A stretch of 64,000 nt of DNA from Lepidostoma basale (GCA_022606425.2 JAHDVF020000495.1:794838-858837), one strand, 5' to 3'; positions 40,796 to 50,800 are shown, counted from the stretch's first letter. Notes: a model not told the origin generated them from the letters alone. Made by a program: numbers and translations.

Positions 40796-40842
40796 TAACA
40801 CCTGATGATGTCAACATAGGTTGACGAAACAGCTGTAGCGTA
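40796..40842 (+). ncRNA. hammerhead ribozyme-like motif, family HH4, near-intact
   Basis: AACAC-CTGATGA-T-GTCAAC-ATAG-GTTGAC, then GAAACAGCTGTAGCG. The core, helix II and GAAAC are perfect. Helix III is the 8-nt palindrome ACAGCTGT, and the cleavage base is A, which H17 allows. It begins right after a MITE-M copy. Confidence 0.6.
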
Positions 40843-40944
40843 AAATAAAAATATATTTGTTATTCACAAAACAAAGTTTTTTTAAATTTAATAGTGTTAA
40901 AGTATCATAGAGTTTTGGCCAAAACAATGGACTGTGAGTTGTGT

Positions 40945-41115
40945 TTATAATTAATACGAATCAAAACGTCTATTTTCAATGAATTTTATTATATTTGATG
41001 TGAATAACATGTTTCGCCTATCTAAGTCATTTTCTAATGTAGATATTAAACATGAAATATAATAAAATTTGTATAAAGGAGGCATTTCCGTTCGTATTAA
41101 TTATTTAATATGTAA
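40945..41115. repeat. HH6 inverted pair
   Basis: Left: AATACGAATCAAAACGTC to AATAACATGTTTCGCC. Right: AAACATGAAATATAATAA to CATTTCCGTTCGTATTAA. The right ribozyme-like motif is deleted. Confidence 0.45.
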
Positions 41116-41126
41116 TTTTAAAATAA

Positions 41127-41708
41127 ATTTGGAGCAAGTAGTTGAGTTCGTGTATTTAGGTAGTATGTTTACAAGTGGAGAGGGATATTGAAAGAAGGGT
41201 TGGGGCAGGCAACAAAGTGAATGGTGCACTTAAAGTTGTCATCGCAAAAACAAAAACCTATCCAAAAAAGCTAGAATGGCAGTGCACAATGGTGTTCTTC
41301 TACCGACCCTTATATATGGAAGCGAAGCATGAAACTGGCAAAAGAAGAATGGAAGTAGAATAAATGCAGTAGAAATGAGATCTCTTAGACGAGTGTGTGG
41401 ATATGATAGAGGAGATGGTGTTATGAACAAAATAATGAAAGGATCATTAAGATGGTTTGGTCATATGGAAAGAATGGATGAAGAAAGAATGGTAAAAAAA
41501 TTATATGTTAACGATGTAAATGGAACCAGAAATAGAGGAAGACCGGGGAAAATTTGCACGATCAAATAAATCAAATATTGAATGTCGGCAATGTGAGGAG
41601 TCGGAGAAATCGACGCGCGTGCATGACACGATGTATGAAAGTTGAAATGTGTGGCAGTCCATTCTTTCTGCCTACCCCTTCGGGGAGACGGCGTGATGGT
41701 TAGTTAGT
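41127..41708 (+). mobile_element. LINE-A, long copy
   Basis: From Leu-Glu-Gln-Val-Val-Glu-Phe-Val-Tyr-Leu-Gly-Ser-Met to GGCGTGATGGTTAGTTAG. An internal deletion joins Val-Cys-Gly-Tyr-Asp-Arg to Gly-Asp-Gly-Val-Met. A second deletion near 41640 removes about 40 bp. Confidence 0.8.
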
Positions 41709-42235
41709 TAAAACGGACGCTTTCTTTCGTATTAATTATTTAATATGTAATTTTTACATCATAATTCAAGAAACAATAAATACGTATAAGTTATGTACGA
41801 GTATTTACCCATTGTGCAAAGTTGGTGAGCTGAACGCATTAGTAGTTAAAGAGAAACGATTCAAAAGCTTTGCGGACACTATTAACGTAGGACGGAGTCA
41901 CATATTTTATGTTAATTTCACCACTGATTTGGCCCCCGCGCGACGAACTTAACAATGAAAACATTCGAGTTTTTCGACGCTATAAAACACAGTTTTTAGT
42001 AAGAAACGACCGACCACGCCAGACTTCTGACAAGAAATGTATTATTTCTTGATTTTCACGTCGTTGCGAGGTCAAATACCTACCCCAAACTTTAATCTTG
42101 ATACGCGATCCATTATCCCGAATAAAATTGTATATACGCAACGCGGCTACACGTGTACACACATGTACGTATATATCCGTAGAGTATCTTCGAAACAAAG
42201 ATGGCATCATATTATATACTAAAACTAAAACTAAC
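41709..42235. other. HH6 tail and low-copy spacer
   Basis: 41710-41790 is HH6 3' sequence (TTCGTATTAATTATTTAATATG). 41800-42235 is low-copy; the opposed ORFs of 60-76 residues there show no domain. Confidence 0.35.
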
Positions 42236-42868
42236 TACCATCACGCCATTTCTCCGGATGGAAAGGCAGAGAGGATGGATCGCCACAATGCTCTGTCCTG
42301 GCATACCTCTCGGGTTTACTCTACTTTCATACATCGTACCATGGAGGCACGTCGATTATTCCGACTTCGAATGTGGCCGCCTTTTAGTAATTGATTAATT
42401 TGGTCATTACATGTTTTCCTCGGTCATCCTCGGCTTCTTTTTCCACTCACGCTGCTTGTGTATAACTTTTTAACCATTCTTCTCTCATCCATTGGTTCCA
42501 TATGTCCAAACCATCTCAAGGATCCTTTTTTTAATTTTATCCATGATACAGACATCTGCCTTACGTTTCTCTCTTATTTCATCGTTCGGTATTCTATCAT
42601 ACAACGTTTTCCCGCACATTCTTCTTAGTGATCTCATTTCTACGGCGTTTATCCTGCTTTCATCCTTCTTTTGCCAGCTCCAAGCTTCACTTCCATACAT
42701 GAGGGTTGGCACTAGAACTCCGTTGTGTACTGCCATTTTTGCTTCTGTGGATATATTTCTATTTGCAGTAATGACTGCGCCATTTACTTTATTCCCAGCA
42801 CCAACCCTTCTTTCGATGTCTTTCTCCATTTTTCCGTCTCTTGTAAACATGATTCCCAGATACGTAAA
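42236..42868 (-). mobile_element. LINE-A, divergent long copy
   Basis: A 121-codon minus-strand frame (42485-42850) encodes Met-Phe-Thr-Arg-Asp-Gly-Lys-Met-Glu-Lys-Asp-Ile-Glu-Arg-Arg-Val-Gly, Ser-Glu-Ala-Trp-Ser-Trp-Gln-Lys and Arg-Arg-Met-Cys-Gly. It belongs to a distinct subfamily shared with 60905-61235, 61525-62120 and 62478-63085. Confidence 0.8.
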
Positions 42869-42949
42869 TTCGGTAACTTGCTATTATATACTACTATAAC
42901 AATAAAGTACCCGGAAATTGTAACATAAACGCAAAATCTTTAGTTTTAT

Positions 42950-43195
42950 ATTAATATTTATTTTGTCGCCTTCGAAGTATCCCCTATCGAATGAAATACA
43001 CATATGCAAGTACTTACTGGTATGGACTTTAACACCATCCACGAATTTTGTTTTATTGCTTCAGTCGAATGAAAACGGGCTCCACGGTGCGGGAATTTAA
43101 GTTTTGGGAACAGAAGAAAGTCACACAGAGCCAAATTCAGAGAATACGGTGGTTGATTTACACGATGACGCATTTTCGTCGTGCATAATCCATGA
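42950..43195 (-). pseudogene. mariner transposase C-terminal fragment
   Basis: The minus strand encodes Pro-Pro-Tyr-Ser-Leu-Asn-Leu-Ala-Leu-Cys-Asp-Phe-Leu-Leu-Phe-Pro-Lys-Leu. This corresponds to the mariner block with the third catalytic Asp (usually Tyr-Ser-Pro-Asp-Leu-Ala-Pro-Cys-Asp). The rest of the transposase is missing. Confidence 0.7.
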
Positions 43196-43261
43196 AATGT
43201 TTTTCCAAATTTTTGAGCAATTGATTCTCAGGACATGTGATAGATAGTTATCTTTCGTCAT

Positions 43262-43394
43262 TTTTATTGTCACGGTAATTCAACCAGATCAAAGAGAACA
43301 TGAGATTTTTTCACACGATCATCGCCGGGAATCGAACCCGGGACCTTCTGTATGGCAGTCAAAGTTATTACCACTCTGCCACGAATGTCGTCTA
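43262..43394 (-). mobile_element. tRNA-derived SINE
   Basis: Reversed box B GGAATCGAACCCGGGAC and box A CACTCTGCCACGAATG, then the body TTATTGTCACGG at the left end. It is 3'-truncated. Confidence 0.75.
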
Positions 43395-43885
43395 TGTTTA
43401 TGTATGTATTACTATAGCTGTGTATAAGCCTAAATAAATAAATAAAACAAAAAAGGTCCGACGTCGATATTTCAACCAGTTTATGCCACTTACTGTTAAG
43501 TTTCATAGTAAAACGTATGAATATTGTAGTTTTTCAGTGTAACGCCAGAATTTCGGTTAACGAGATTATCACAAAAATTTGGCTCGAAATGGAGCACTTG
43601 TGAATAACGCGAGAGGCGGGAAACCAGCTAAAGTATTCATCCTTATGGCCACTTAGTGCTTCTTCACAAAGCTATTGGGCCAAGTTCCCGGTTATAAAGG
43701 ACACGTACAGCTTATTAACTATTTAATTCGCTCACTTTTAAAAACTTGCATAATATGATGACTCATTCATGATGGACCATACAGGCGACTGCATAAGCGT
43801 CAAATATTTAAATATTACGTACATAAATTTCTTTATATCATTGTTTTCAAGCGCAATTCTTATATAATGAAAATAATAAAAATCA
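43395..43885. other. unassigned spacer
   Basis: Low-copy sequence with no domain or repeat match inside the window. Confidence 0.3.
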
Positions 43886-43887
43886 AA

Positions 43888-43992
43888 CCGTCTCGCCGAA
43901 AGGATAGGCAAAAATAATGCACTGTTAATTCCTGGCATACTTCTCTCGCTTTCTTAACAATTCATACACCGTGTCATGCACGCACGTCGCGG
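43888..43992 (-). mobile_element. LINE-A 3' fragment without tail
   Basis: CCGTCTCGCCGAAAGGATAG to CACCGTGTCATGCACGCACG. Confidence 0.6.
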
Positions 43993-44059
43993 AGTTCTTT
44001 AATTGAATTAAATCAATTGAATTGAATGCTCCGTATACCATAGACCGATTAATTCAGTA

Positions 44060-44355
44060 ATGCAGCATATTTACAAAGTTCCCAGTCTCTCCACACAGGT
44101 CATACTAAATAGACTGAGATGGGCCGGTCACGTGCAGGGGATGCCGTCATCGCGAACCCCAAAAAAATTGCTGGAGTGGCACCCAGGTGGTAGAAGACCA
44201 ATTGAACGACCAAGGCTGCGATGGGAGTATGAAGTTGGGAGAGATGGGGCAAGATTGTTACCAATGTCAGATTGGAGGGTCGAAGCGGAGGACAGGAGGA
44301 GTTGGAGGCGAAGATTACTGGAGGCTATGGCTCGATATGGGCTGTAGAGCCATCG
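44060..44355 (+). mobile_element. LINE-E 3' end
   Basis: A 95-codon frame encodes Leu-Arg-Trp-Ala-Gly-His-Val-Gln-Gly-Met, Arg-Thr-Pro-Lys-Lys-Leu-Leu-Glu-Trp-His-Pro-Gly-Gly-Arg-Arg-Pro, Asp-Arg-Arg-Ser-Trp-Arg-Arg and stops after Met-Ala-Arg-Tyr-Gly-Leu. Terminus GAGCCATCGAAGAAGAGAA. RTE-like. Confidence 0.75.
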
Positions 44356-44363
44356 AAGAAGAG

Positions 44364-44605
44364 AATGCAGACGTACTACAGAGAGGCGAACCCAATAGAA
44401 AGGTATTGTTAAATGTGAATGTTCGAAAGGTCTTATATTTGGGTCAAGGGAAGAAAAATACCACCTTCTTGATATTAATTTGTAAAATAGAGTTGGTAAA
44501 AGGCAGTTGTCCTGGCTGCATAATATAAGGATTGGACAGGATTGAGCAGAGTTACGGACCTGTTCCAAGTGGCGCAGTATAGATACAGAAGAAGAAAAAG
44601 AAGAA
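44364..44605 (+). mobile_element. LINE-D fragment
   Basis: Encodes Ala-Asp-Val-Leu-Gln-Arg, Val-Arg-Lys-Val-Leu-Tyr-Leu-Gly and a degenerate end, with a (GAA)n tail at 44588-44605. It abuts the LINE-E tail. Confidence 0.6.
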
Positions 44606-44972
44606 TTGAATCTCTGGATAAAGGTCCCCATCCATACAATAACGAAAGTTGTTTTCGATATATGCATATAATGTAATGTATGGTTGTATTAATGGCCGTC
44701 CTCCAGATGGCTACAGAGTACATTTCTATTACTTGTTTGTGGCAGCAGGGCCAAATAAATGCAAAAGGGTCTTAGATTAAGAAAAATCAATGCACACAAG
44801 ATAACGATTGTAGCCCTTAAGAGCTAATAAATTTTATTTATACGTTCGCGCGTTCAGTGCAGCAAGCTTCGGTCGTGATATTATACAATCTCCCTTCGAA
44901 TACACACATCCCAATAGTGTGACATCAAACTTTAAGATCTTAACCCTAATACTACCAATTTTATTAAATATT
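44606..44972. other. unassigned spacer
   Basis: No supported feature. Confidence 0.3.
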
Positions 44973-45125
44973 GACGACCTTCGTGGCAGAGTGGTAAGAG
45001 CTCTGATTTCCATTCCTGGGTTCGATTCCCGGCGATGGCAGTGTGATTGTCACACTGTCTATGGTCTGGTGTAAAATTCCCGTGACAATAAAATGGCGAT
45101 AGACTGGCTACCTATCACATGTCAT
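44973..45125 (+). mobile_element. tRNA-derived SINE
   Basis: GTGGCAGAGTGGTAAGAGC (box A region) and GGTTCGATTCCCGG (box B) are both near consensus. The body GATTGTCACACTGTCTATGG and GACAATAAAATGGCGATAG follow. A short internal deletion brings the boxes closer. Confidence 0.8.
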
Positions 45126-45307
45126 GAGAATCAATATAATAGCTAAAATAAATTGTATACAGTAATTGAATTCAAATGACCTGTTGTTTACATACAAAAA
45201 TAAAAAAATAAAAATAAATAAATAATATAGCAACCTTTAATAATCTTTCTCTCTTTACTAGCTGAACGAAGATAATAGGTAAATCAATAATGAAGAATCA
45301 AATCAAT

Positions 45308-45522
45308 GACTTTTCTTCTTCTTCTTCTTCTTCTTCTCCTTCTTCTTCTTCGTCTTCATAATCTTCTTCTTCTTCTTTTTCATTATCTTCTTCTTCTTCT
45401 TCTTCTTCTTCATCTTCTTGTTGTTGTTGTTTGTTGTTGTTGTTGGTGTTGTTGTTGTTGTTGTTGTTTTTGTTGTTGTTGTTATTGTTGCTGTTGTTGT
45501 TGTGGTTGTTGTTGTTGTTGTA
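45308..45522. repeat. expanded compound trinucleotide tract
   Basis: About 110 bp of imperfect (CTT)n followed by about 105 bp of imperfect (GTT)n. It continues directly from the LINE-B 3' end at 45523, so it is an expanded retrotransposon tail. The poly-Thr/poly-Leu ORFs over it are artefacts. Confidence 0.85.
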
Positions 45523-45700
45523 GACCTATGTGGTCTGTTCTTCAGCGTGTTGCTCCTCATGTGAGTTGGATTCCCGGCTGTCCTTCAATCTTTTAGAAGG
45601 TTTTCCTTAAGGACGAGTCCTGTGAGGCTTATTGTGTAGTGCAATATAGGGGGGTCTGGTGGTGTCCATTCTTTGGACGTGACCGTTTAAAGTAAGTGTA
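45523..45700 (-). mobile_element. LINE-B 3' end
   Basis: Matches 22890-23060 reversed: TAGACCTATGTGGTCTGTTC, GTGAGTTGGATTCCCGGCTG, CATTCTTTGGACGTGACCG. Decayed. Confidence 0.7.
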
Positions 45701-45823
45701 ATATTCATGAAGAATCAAATCGATGAGTTTATTTTCTCTGAAGACATGACTCACTTTTTTTTAAATTTTTTTTTTATTTAATTTATTTTTTAAAAAACCC
45801 AATTGGGTTATATGGTTACATTT

Positions 45824-46799
45824 TTAGATCTTACTATTAATTATGTATTGTTTCAGATATTTTTTATATTGAGTTGTAGTGAGATTCCTCGTGTCTTTAG
45901 GTAGTTCATTGTAAAGTTTCAGTCCATTGTTCAATATCCTTGATTGTCCTGTTTTAGTTCGTGCAATCGGTAAGTGATATCTGTCACAATTCCTGGTCCA
46001 GTGTCTGTGTATGTCTGAATTTTTAGTTAATTTGTAGGTGCTGTCTGTTGTCTTTTCCATGGTCACTCTGTGTACAATTTTTAAGGTCTCATATTTGGTC
46101 TGGTCTGATATGTCCATTTGTTTTGTTTGCCTGTAAACTTGTATGGTTGGGGTAAGGTAGTCAATGTTATATGCTAGTTTTATTATTTTATTTTGTTGTC
46201 TTTGGAGTCTGGAGATGTCCTTTTGGTTTCCTGTCCCCCAGAAGGGAATCATATATGTCAGTCGGCTTTTTACTTACGCTTCGTACATCATTACTTTTTC
46301 CCTTCTTGGTATGTAATTCTGTATTTTGTAGAAGAGGGAGTATAGCGATGCTAACTTGTCTGTTAGGTTGTCTATGTGTTTTGTCCATTTTAATTGTCTG
46401 TCCATTCTTAGTCCTAGGTACTTTACATAGTCGAGTTCGGTTATTGCGTCATTTTTTATTTTTATACACATGTCATGGTTTTTCTTGCTTGTTTCAAAGT
46501 GTATACTGTTACACTTTTTTACATTTAAGGTCAGGTAGTTGTTGGTTGTCCAGTTGGTTAGTGTCTCTATATCTATGTTCATTTGTTTACAGGTCTCATT
46601 GTCGTTGTCGTTTTTGTAAAATATAGCAAGGTCGTCTGCGTACATAATTATTTTCCCTGTCATTTTGTATCTTGTTATGTCGTTAATGTAAAGTAGGTAA
46701 AGTAGTGGTCCCAGGATGGACCCTTGTGGCACACCAAATTCTGTCATTGTTTCGTTGCTGGTCATTCCTGACACAACCGTGTATTGCTTTTTATAATTT
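45824..46799 (-). pseudogene. Jockey-like LINE reverse transcriptase, 5'-truncated
   Basis: Non-LTR reverse transcriptases copy their RNA at a nicked target. On the minus strand one frame runs from Tyr-Thr-Val-Val-Ser-Gly-Met (46799) to the stop at 45824. It shows Gly-Val-Pro-Gln-Gly-Ser-Ile-Leu-Gly-Pro-Leu-Leu, the catalytic Tyr-Ala-Asp-Asp, Tyr-Leu-Gly-Leu, then the C-terminal Phe-Trp-Gly-Thr-Gly, Gln-Asn-Lys-Ile-Ile-Lys and Leu-Tyr-Asn-Glu-Leu-Pro. The frame is broken only by one in-frame TAA at 46274-46276. Upstream homology ends at about 46800. A plus-strand ORF here is a shadow. Confidence 0.8.
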
Positions 46800-46892
46800 A
46801 ATTATTCTGTGTGTGATGAAAAACAATGTATGATGGAATACCTGATGATGAAGTATGAAAGGAATATAATGCGTCTTAAATAAAAATAATAA

Positions 46893-47176
46893 TGGGTCAC
46901 TAAGATGGTTCGGACGTATGGAACGAATGGATGAGGATAAAATGGTTAGAAAGATATACACAAGTAGTGTGAATGTAAAAAGACCAAAGGAGACATAGCA
47001 AGACCAAAGTAATCAATTACCAAAAGATGGCCATGTTCGAAGTAGATTAAATCAACGAGCGTGCATGTCACGATGTGTGAATGTAGAAGAGGCGCGAGAG
47101 TTATGTCAGGATAGAAAAGTGTGGCGGTACCCCTTTTGGGAAACGGCGTTATGGTTAGTTAGTTAGTTAGTTAATT
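46893..47176 (+). mobile_element. LINE-A 3' end
   Basis: GGGTCACTAAGATGGTTCGG to GGCGTTATGGTTAGTTAG with (TTAG)n tail. It lacks about 30 bp before the terminus. Confidence 0.7.
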
Positions 47177-47821
47177 AGCGTGTTTTTATTATATAAATGA
47201 CTCTGGTCTTTTAAGGGTTTATAAATATTGTAAGGGTTGGACAGACTTTTATTGGACCACTTGTGGTCATCAAATCACTATAAAGTTACCCTGAATCTAT
47301 CGAGTTCTTGAGTCTAATAATTCAATACTCTAATTTTGTTATTTTCCCCATTATTCAACGTCGCATCCCTCGCGCACCCCTCCTCGAAAGCTCGCAAGTT
47401 CTACTTTCATGTGCGATGCGTTAATTAGAGCTTACACTCTTGTCTTTCACTACCAACCCTTTTGTGAAGTGTCCGAGAGGCGGCATCGAATCAAAGACTA
47501 ATTAAGACCTCGTATGTGCTACTTCCGTGGAGACTTTAAGATCAAATATTAGAGAAGATTTCATCTTTGTTATAATATTTCAAATTATAAGATTTCACAC
47601 CCAAAATTGTAACCCTTATAATAATAGTATGATTAAAATCAAAGTATATACCATAGATTATCGCAATTTACCGTATTGACGCATAAATAATAGAGTAATA
47701 CAGGGTAACCTCTCTTAACCGACCAGGTCGGGACCGCCGGGTTCGAGGTTTACTCCCGATTAACCGGGTGATCCGAAGTTCTTGAGAAAAATAGAACCAA
47801 TCAAAAACATCCTACGTATTT
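47177..47821. other. unassigned spacer with one transposon-like end
   Basis: At 47700 TACAGGGTAACCTCTCTTAA and CCGACC look like one end of a pogo/Tigger-type element. No partner end was found. The rest is low-copy. Confidence 0.3.
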
Positions 47822-47862
47822 CATCTCTGACGAAGCTTCGGCGGGAGCAAATCCGGTTGATT
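47822..47862 (+). ncRNA. hammerhead-like motif, family HH3
   Basis: CT-CTGACGA-AGCTTC-GGC-GGGAGC, then AAATCCGGTTG. Core box perfect; GAAAC decayed to AAATC. Same family as 34136-34182. Confidence 0.45.
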
Positions 47863-48049
47863 TGATCAAAAAAATTATAAAGTGATATTAAAACTAAGTA
47901 CATAGGTGTTTTAAATTATTTTGAATACAAAATACGAGATCCTCGGGTGGTCTTCAGTTGGAATTCGCACAAGAGCACTGGCTACTTTATTGCCAGGTAG
48001 GCCACTAAGTGAATCCGTAATCACCAAACCATCAAGGTAAACGTACCGC

Positions 48050-48830
48050 TCGAACGCGGAATTTTTTGTGGCGTGTGTTTTATGCTCTTGTCGACAATGG
48101 AGATTGACAAACAGATATGGAACAACGAGTCAACATCAAATTTCTGCTGAAACTTGGGAAAAAAAATTTCGGAAATTCATGAAATGTTAAAGGCTGTTTA
48201 TGGAGTTAAGACACTGAAGAAAATTGCCCTTTTTATGTGGATCGAAAGTTTTAATGAGGGCCGTGATGATTGCAAGGACGATGCAAGTTCAGGACGACCG
48301 TCGACTTCCTGTGTTGATGAAAACATTGAACGTGTTCGGTCTGTAATGCTTTCCAATCATCGATTAACTGTTCAGATGATTGCTGATGAACTAAATTTAG
48401 AAATAGATGAACACGATTTTTACAGAACGTTTACGAAAAGTTGAGAAAATCACGATAATGCGCCATCAAATTCATCACTGATTGTCCGCCAGTTTCTGAC
48501 CCGTGCGATCTCTGTGATTGATCGCCCACCTTATTCACCAGATTTAGCCCCTTGCGACTTTTTTTTGTTCCCGAAATGTAAAAAGGTTAAGCGGAGCTGC
48601 ACTGGAATGAAGTGTAGACGATTAAACGTGAAACGACAAAGCAGCTGACTCTGACCTGACTTCTGAAGACATCCAGGAATGTTTTCAACAATGGAAACGG
48701 AGGTGGGACAAGTACATTGATAAAAATAGCAAATAGCATTTTGAAGGGGCTAAGATTGATCTACACTAAATTTTGGAAAGTAAAATTTAAAAAAAAATCA
48801 ATTCGCGTATTTATTGGACAGACCTCGTAT
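48050..48830 (+). pseudogene. mariner element with internally deleted transposase
   Basis: Encodes Val-Asn-Ile-Lys-Phe-Leu-Leu-Lys-Leu-Gly-Lys, Ile-His-Glu-Met-Leu, Trp-...-Phe-Asn-Glu-Gly-Arg-Asp, Gly-Arg-Pro-Ser-Thr-Ser and Leu-Thr-Val-Gln-Met-Ile-Ala-Asp-Glu-Leu-Asn. This is the helix-turn-helix half of a Tc1/mariner transposase. After a stop it jumps to Pro-Pro-Tyr-Ser-Pro-Asp-Leu-Ala-Pro-Cys-Asp-Phe-Phe-Leu-Phe-Pro-Lys, so the first two catalytic Asp residues are deleted. The right terminal repeat (inverted: TACGAGGTCTGTCCAATAAA) ends at 48830. I could not find the left one. Confidence 0.8.
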
Positions 48831-48837
48831 ACCTTAG

Positions 48838-49485
48838 GGTAACTTAAGCCGATTTTCATGTCTTTTTGGGGGGCGTTCTTTTGTAGGAAAATAACAAGGA
48901 ATCGTTTTGGATGTTTTTATTTACATATTTATAAAACAAAAAAAAATTAATAGTTTAAAATTATTATTATTATTGATCGAAGTTGGCACCTCGAAAAAAA
49001 AGCGCGTGGTGGCCCCGGTGATTTTAGCTCTTGATATTATCTGAAATCAAAATTCTTGAAAATTCTTAATCTAAAGACATGTCATTTTGGTCGGAACTAC
49101 AGAAGATAAATTTCATGGAAAAATGACAAAATGGCAGAATTAAAAAAAAAAGTCAGCAAAGAAGGGTTTGAAAAATAAAAAGTTAGGGGTGAAAAAATGT
49201 CTCGGTAGTTCCGACGAGAATGACATGTCTTTAGATTAAGAATTTTTGATTTCAGATAACATCAAGAGCCAAATCCACCAGGGCCATCCACGCGCTTTTT
49301 TTCGAGGTGCCAACTTCGATCAATAATAATAATAATAATAAACTATTAATTTTAAAAAAAAAAAAATCTGTATAATTAATAAGTAAATAAAAAAAATCTT
49401 AAATATCTAAAACGCCCTCCAAAGCTTTTTATTTTCCTTCAAAAAAACGCCCTCCAAAAAGACATGAAAATCGGCTTAAGTTACC
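48838..49485. mobile_element. large foldback element
   Basis: Two arms, 48838-49101 and 49204-49485, are near-perfect inverted copies: GGTAACTTAAGCCGATTTTC on the left and GAAAATCGGCTTAAGTTACC on the right. The inner ends are CATGTCATTTTGGTCGGAAC and GTTCCGACGAGAATGACATG. The loop is about 100 bp and no ORF is present. TACCTTA flanks both sides (48830-48836 and 49490-49496), a possible target duplication. The class is unknown. Confidence 0.65.
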
Positions 49486-49604
49486 AGACTACCTTAAGTG
49501 TTCAAGTTCTGATTTTGAAATGTGTAATGACTACACATTACCGTAAAGCGCGGGCTATTTATTTTATTGCATTAAGGGAAAAGTAATAAATAGATAGTAG
49601 TTAC

Positions 49605-49646
49605 CGTCCCCGAGACGAGCGTGTAGACGGCCGTGAGCAGCTCCAT
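49605..49646 (-). CDS. shakB-like: innexin alternative first exon 1a
   Basis: The minus-strand ATG at 49644-49646, in the context CAGGCCATGG, opens 14 codons, Met-Glu-Leu-Leu-Thr-Ala-Val-Tyr-Thr-Leu-Val-Ser-Gly-Thr. They end at ACG|GTAACT in phase 0, fitting exon 2 (29935-30068) about 19.5 kb downstream. It shares 8 of 14 residues, the length and the phase with exon 1b (37831-37872). Longer frames drawn over it are products of GC-rich sequence. Drosophila shakB also uses alternative first exons, which supports this reading, but no transcript evidence is available. Confidence 0.6.
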
Positions 49647-49760
49647 GGCCTGGGGGGCGCGGGCCGCGCGGGGCGGGCGGCGCGGCGCGGGCCGGGCGGG
49701 GGGCGCCGGCCCCTGCGGGCGCGCCGGCCCCACTGGACGGAGGCGCGGGAGCACTCCCTG
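49647..49760 (-). promoter_or_regulatory. CpG-rich promoter/5' UTR of exon 1a
   Basis: About 110 bp of almost pure G+C (GGGCCGCGCGGGGCGG, GCCGGGCGGGGGGCGCCG) immediately upstream of the exon 1a ATG. No TATA box seen. Confidence 0.4.
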
Positions 49761-49789
49761 CGAACACCGTCATTACATTTACTGCAAGG

Positions 49790-50800
49790 CTTCCATACAT
49801 ATTCTCATTGTACGCTACACTCCACATTCCCATCTACGTATTAAGGTACGTAACCCATTGCTAGTGGCTCTCGGATTGTTAATCCTTCAGTTCGTGGTGC
49901 AGCGAATTTGCTAAAAACCAAAAAATCTACTAATATGTGTACACAATATTTAAATTTCATTGTAATTGAACGCTACACTCCACATTCCCATCTACCTATT
50001 TTTTTTTAAAAGAACATAGAAGTTCCCGCCCCATACCCGAGGCTGTTATAAGGCGTAGGGGCGCCCTTTTGTCAGCCTCGCTCATACACTCCCTGGGCTT
50101 ATTTATTCAATAAAGTACAGCGGAGCATAGAAGTAAGATGGGGTAGATTAAATGAGGTCTGGCACCCATCTACCTATTAAGATACTTAAGCCATTGCTAT
50201 TGGCGCTCAGATAATTAAGCCTTTATTTCATAACAAAACAAAAAAAAACTCACGTCATTTCTCCTAAGGGGTAGGAAGAGAGAATGGACCGCCACACTAC
50301 TCTATCTAGGCACACCTCTCTTCTTCTTCTTCACGTCGATTCTTTCGACTTCTAATGTAACATGACCTTTATTTCATTGTGCGGAAAATTTGCTATAAAC
50401 CATAAAATCTCCTAATACTTGATTTTCATACATATTCTTGTTGTACGCTACACTCCACATTCCCATCTACCTATTAAGGTACTTAAGCCATTGCTATTGG
50501 CGCTCAGATAATTAACCCTTCGTTCTATAGTGTATCAAATTTGCAACGAACTGAAAAATCTACTAATATTTTTTATAGAATATTTTAATTTTATACATAT
50601 TCTTATTCTTACATATTAAGGTACTTAAGCCATTGCTAGTGGCGCTTAGGTAATTAACCCTTTATTTAATGGTGCAGCGAATTTGCTACAAACCATAAAA
50701 TCTGCTAATAAGAATTTCAAAAATGTTCTTGGTGTACGCTACACTCCACGTTCCCATCTACATTTTAAGGTACCCAAGCCATTGACGCTAGTTTTGAAAG
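49790..50800. repeat. degenerate tandem array, unit about 150 bp
   Basis: ACGCTACACTCCACATTCCC with CATCTACCTATTAAGG and CCATTGCTATTGGCGC recurs at about 49812, 49969, 50164, 50444, 50595 (partial) and 50734. Units also share GAATTTGCTA. Insertions at 50000-50163 and 50232-50365 interrupt the array. Confidence 0.65.
50220..50377 (-). mobile_element. LINE-A 3' end with 12-bp target duplication
   Basis: The 134-bp insert 50232-50365 is a reversed LINE-A tail. It is flanked by CCTTTATTTCAT at 50220-50231 and 50366-50377. The target is a unit of the tandem array, so the insertion postdates the array. Confidence 0.75.

Noticed and set aside
41980..42222. Opposed ORFs of 61-76 residues in the low-copy region
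   Set aside because: No start context, domain or splice signal; lengths are within chance for this composition.
11030..45125. tRNA genes, because of near-perfect box B sequences (GGTTCGATTCC)
   Set aside because: The heads cannot fold into a complete tRNA, several copies share the same non-tRNA body and AT-rich tail, and one is 3'-truncated. They are tRNA-derived SINEs.
45303..45596. Poly-Thr/Lys or poly-Leu/Cys proteins
   Set aside because: They are translations of a (CTT)n/(GTT)n microsatellite at a LINE-B tail.
46842..46875. Another hammerhead core (CTGATGATGAAG)
   Set aside because: No helix II hairpin or GAAAC-palindrome follows; CTGATGATG also arises in LINE (GAT)n tails such as 24549.
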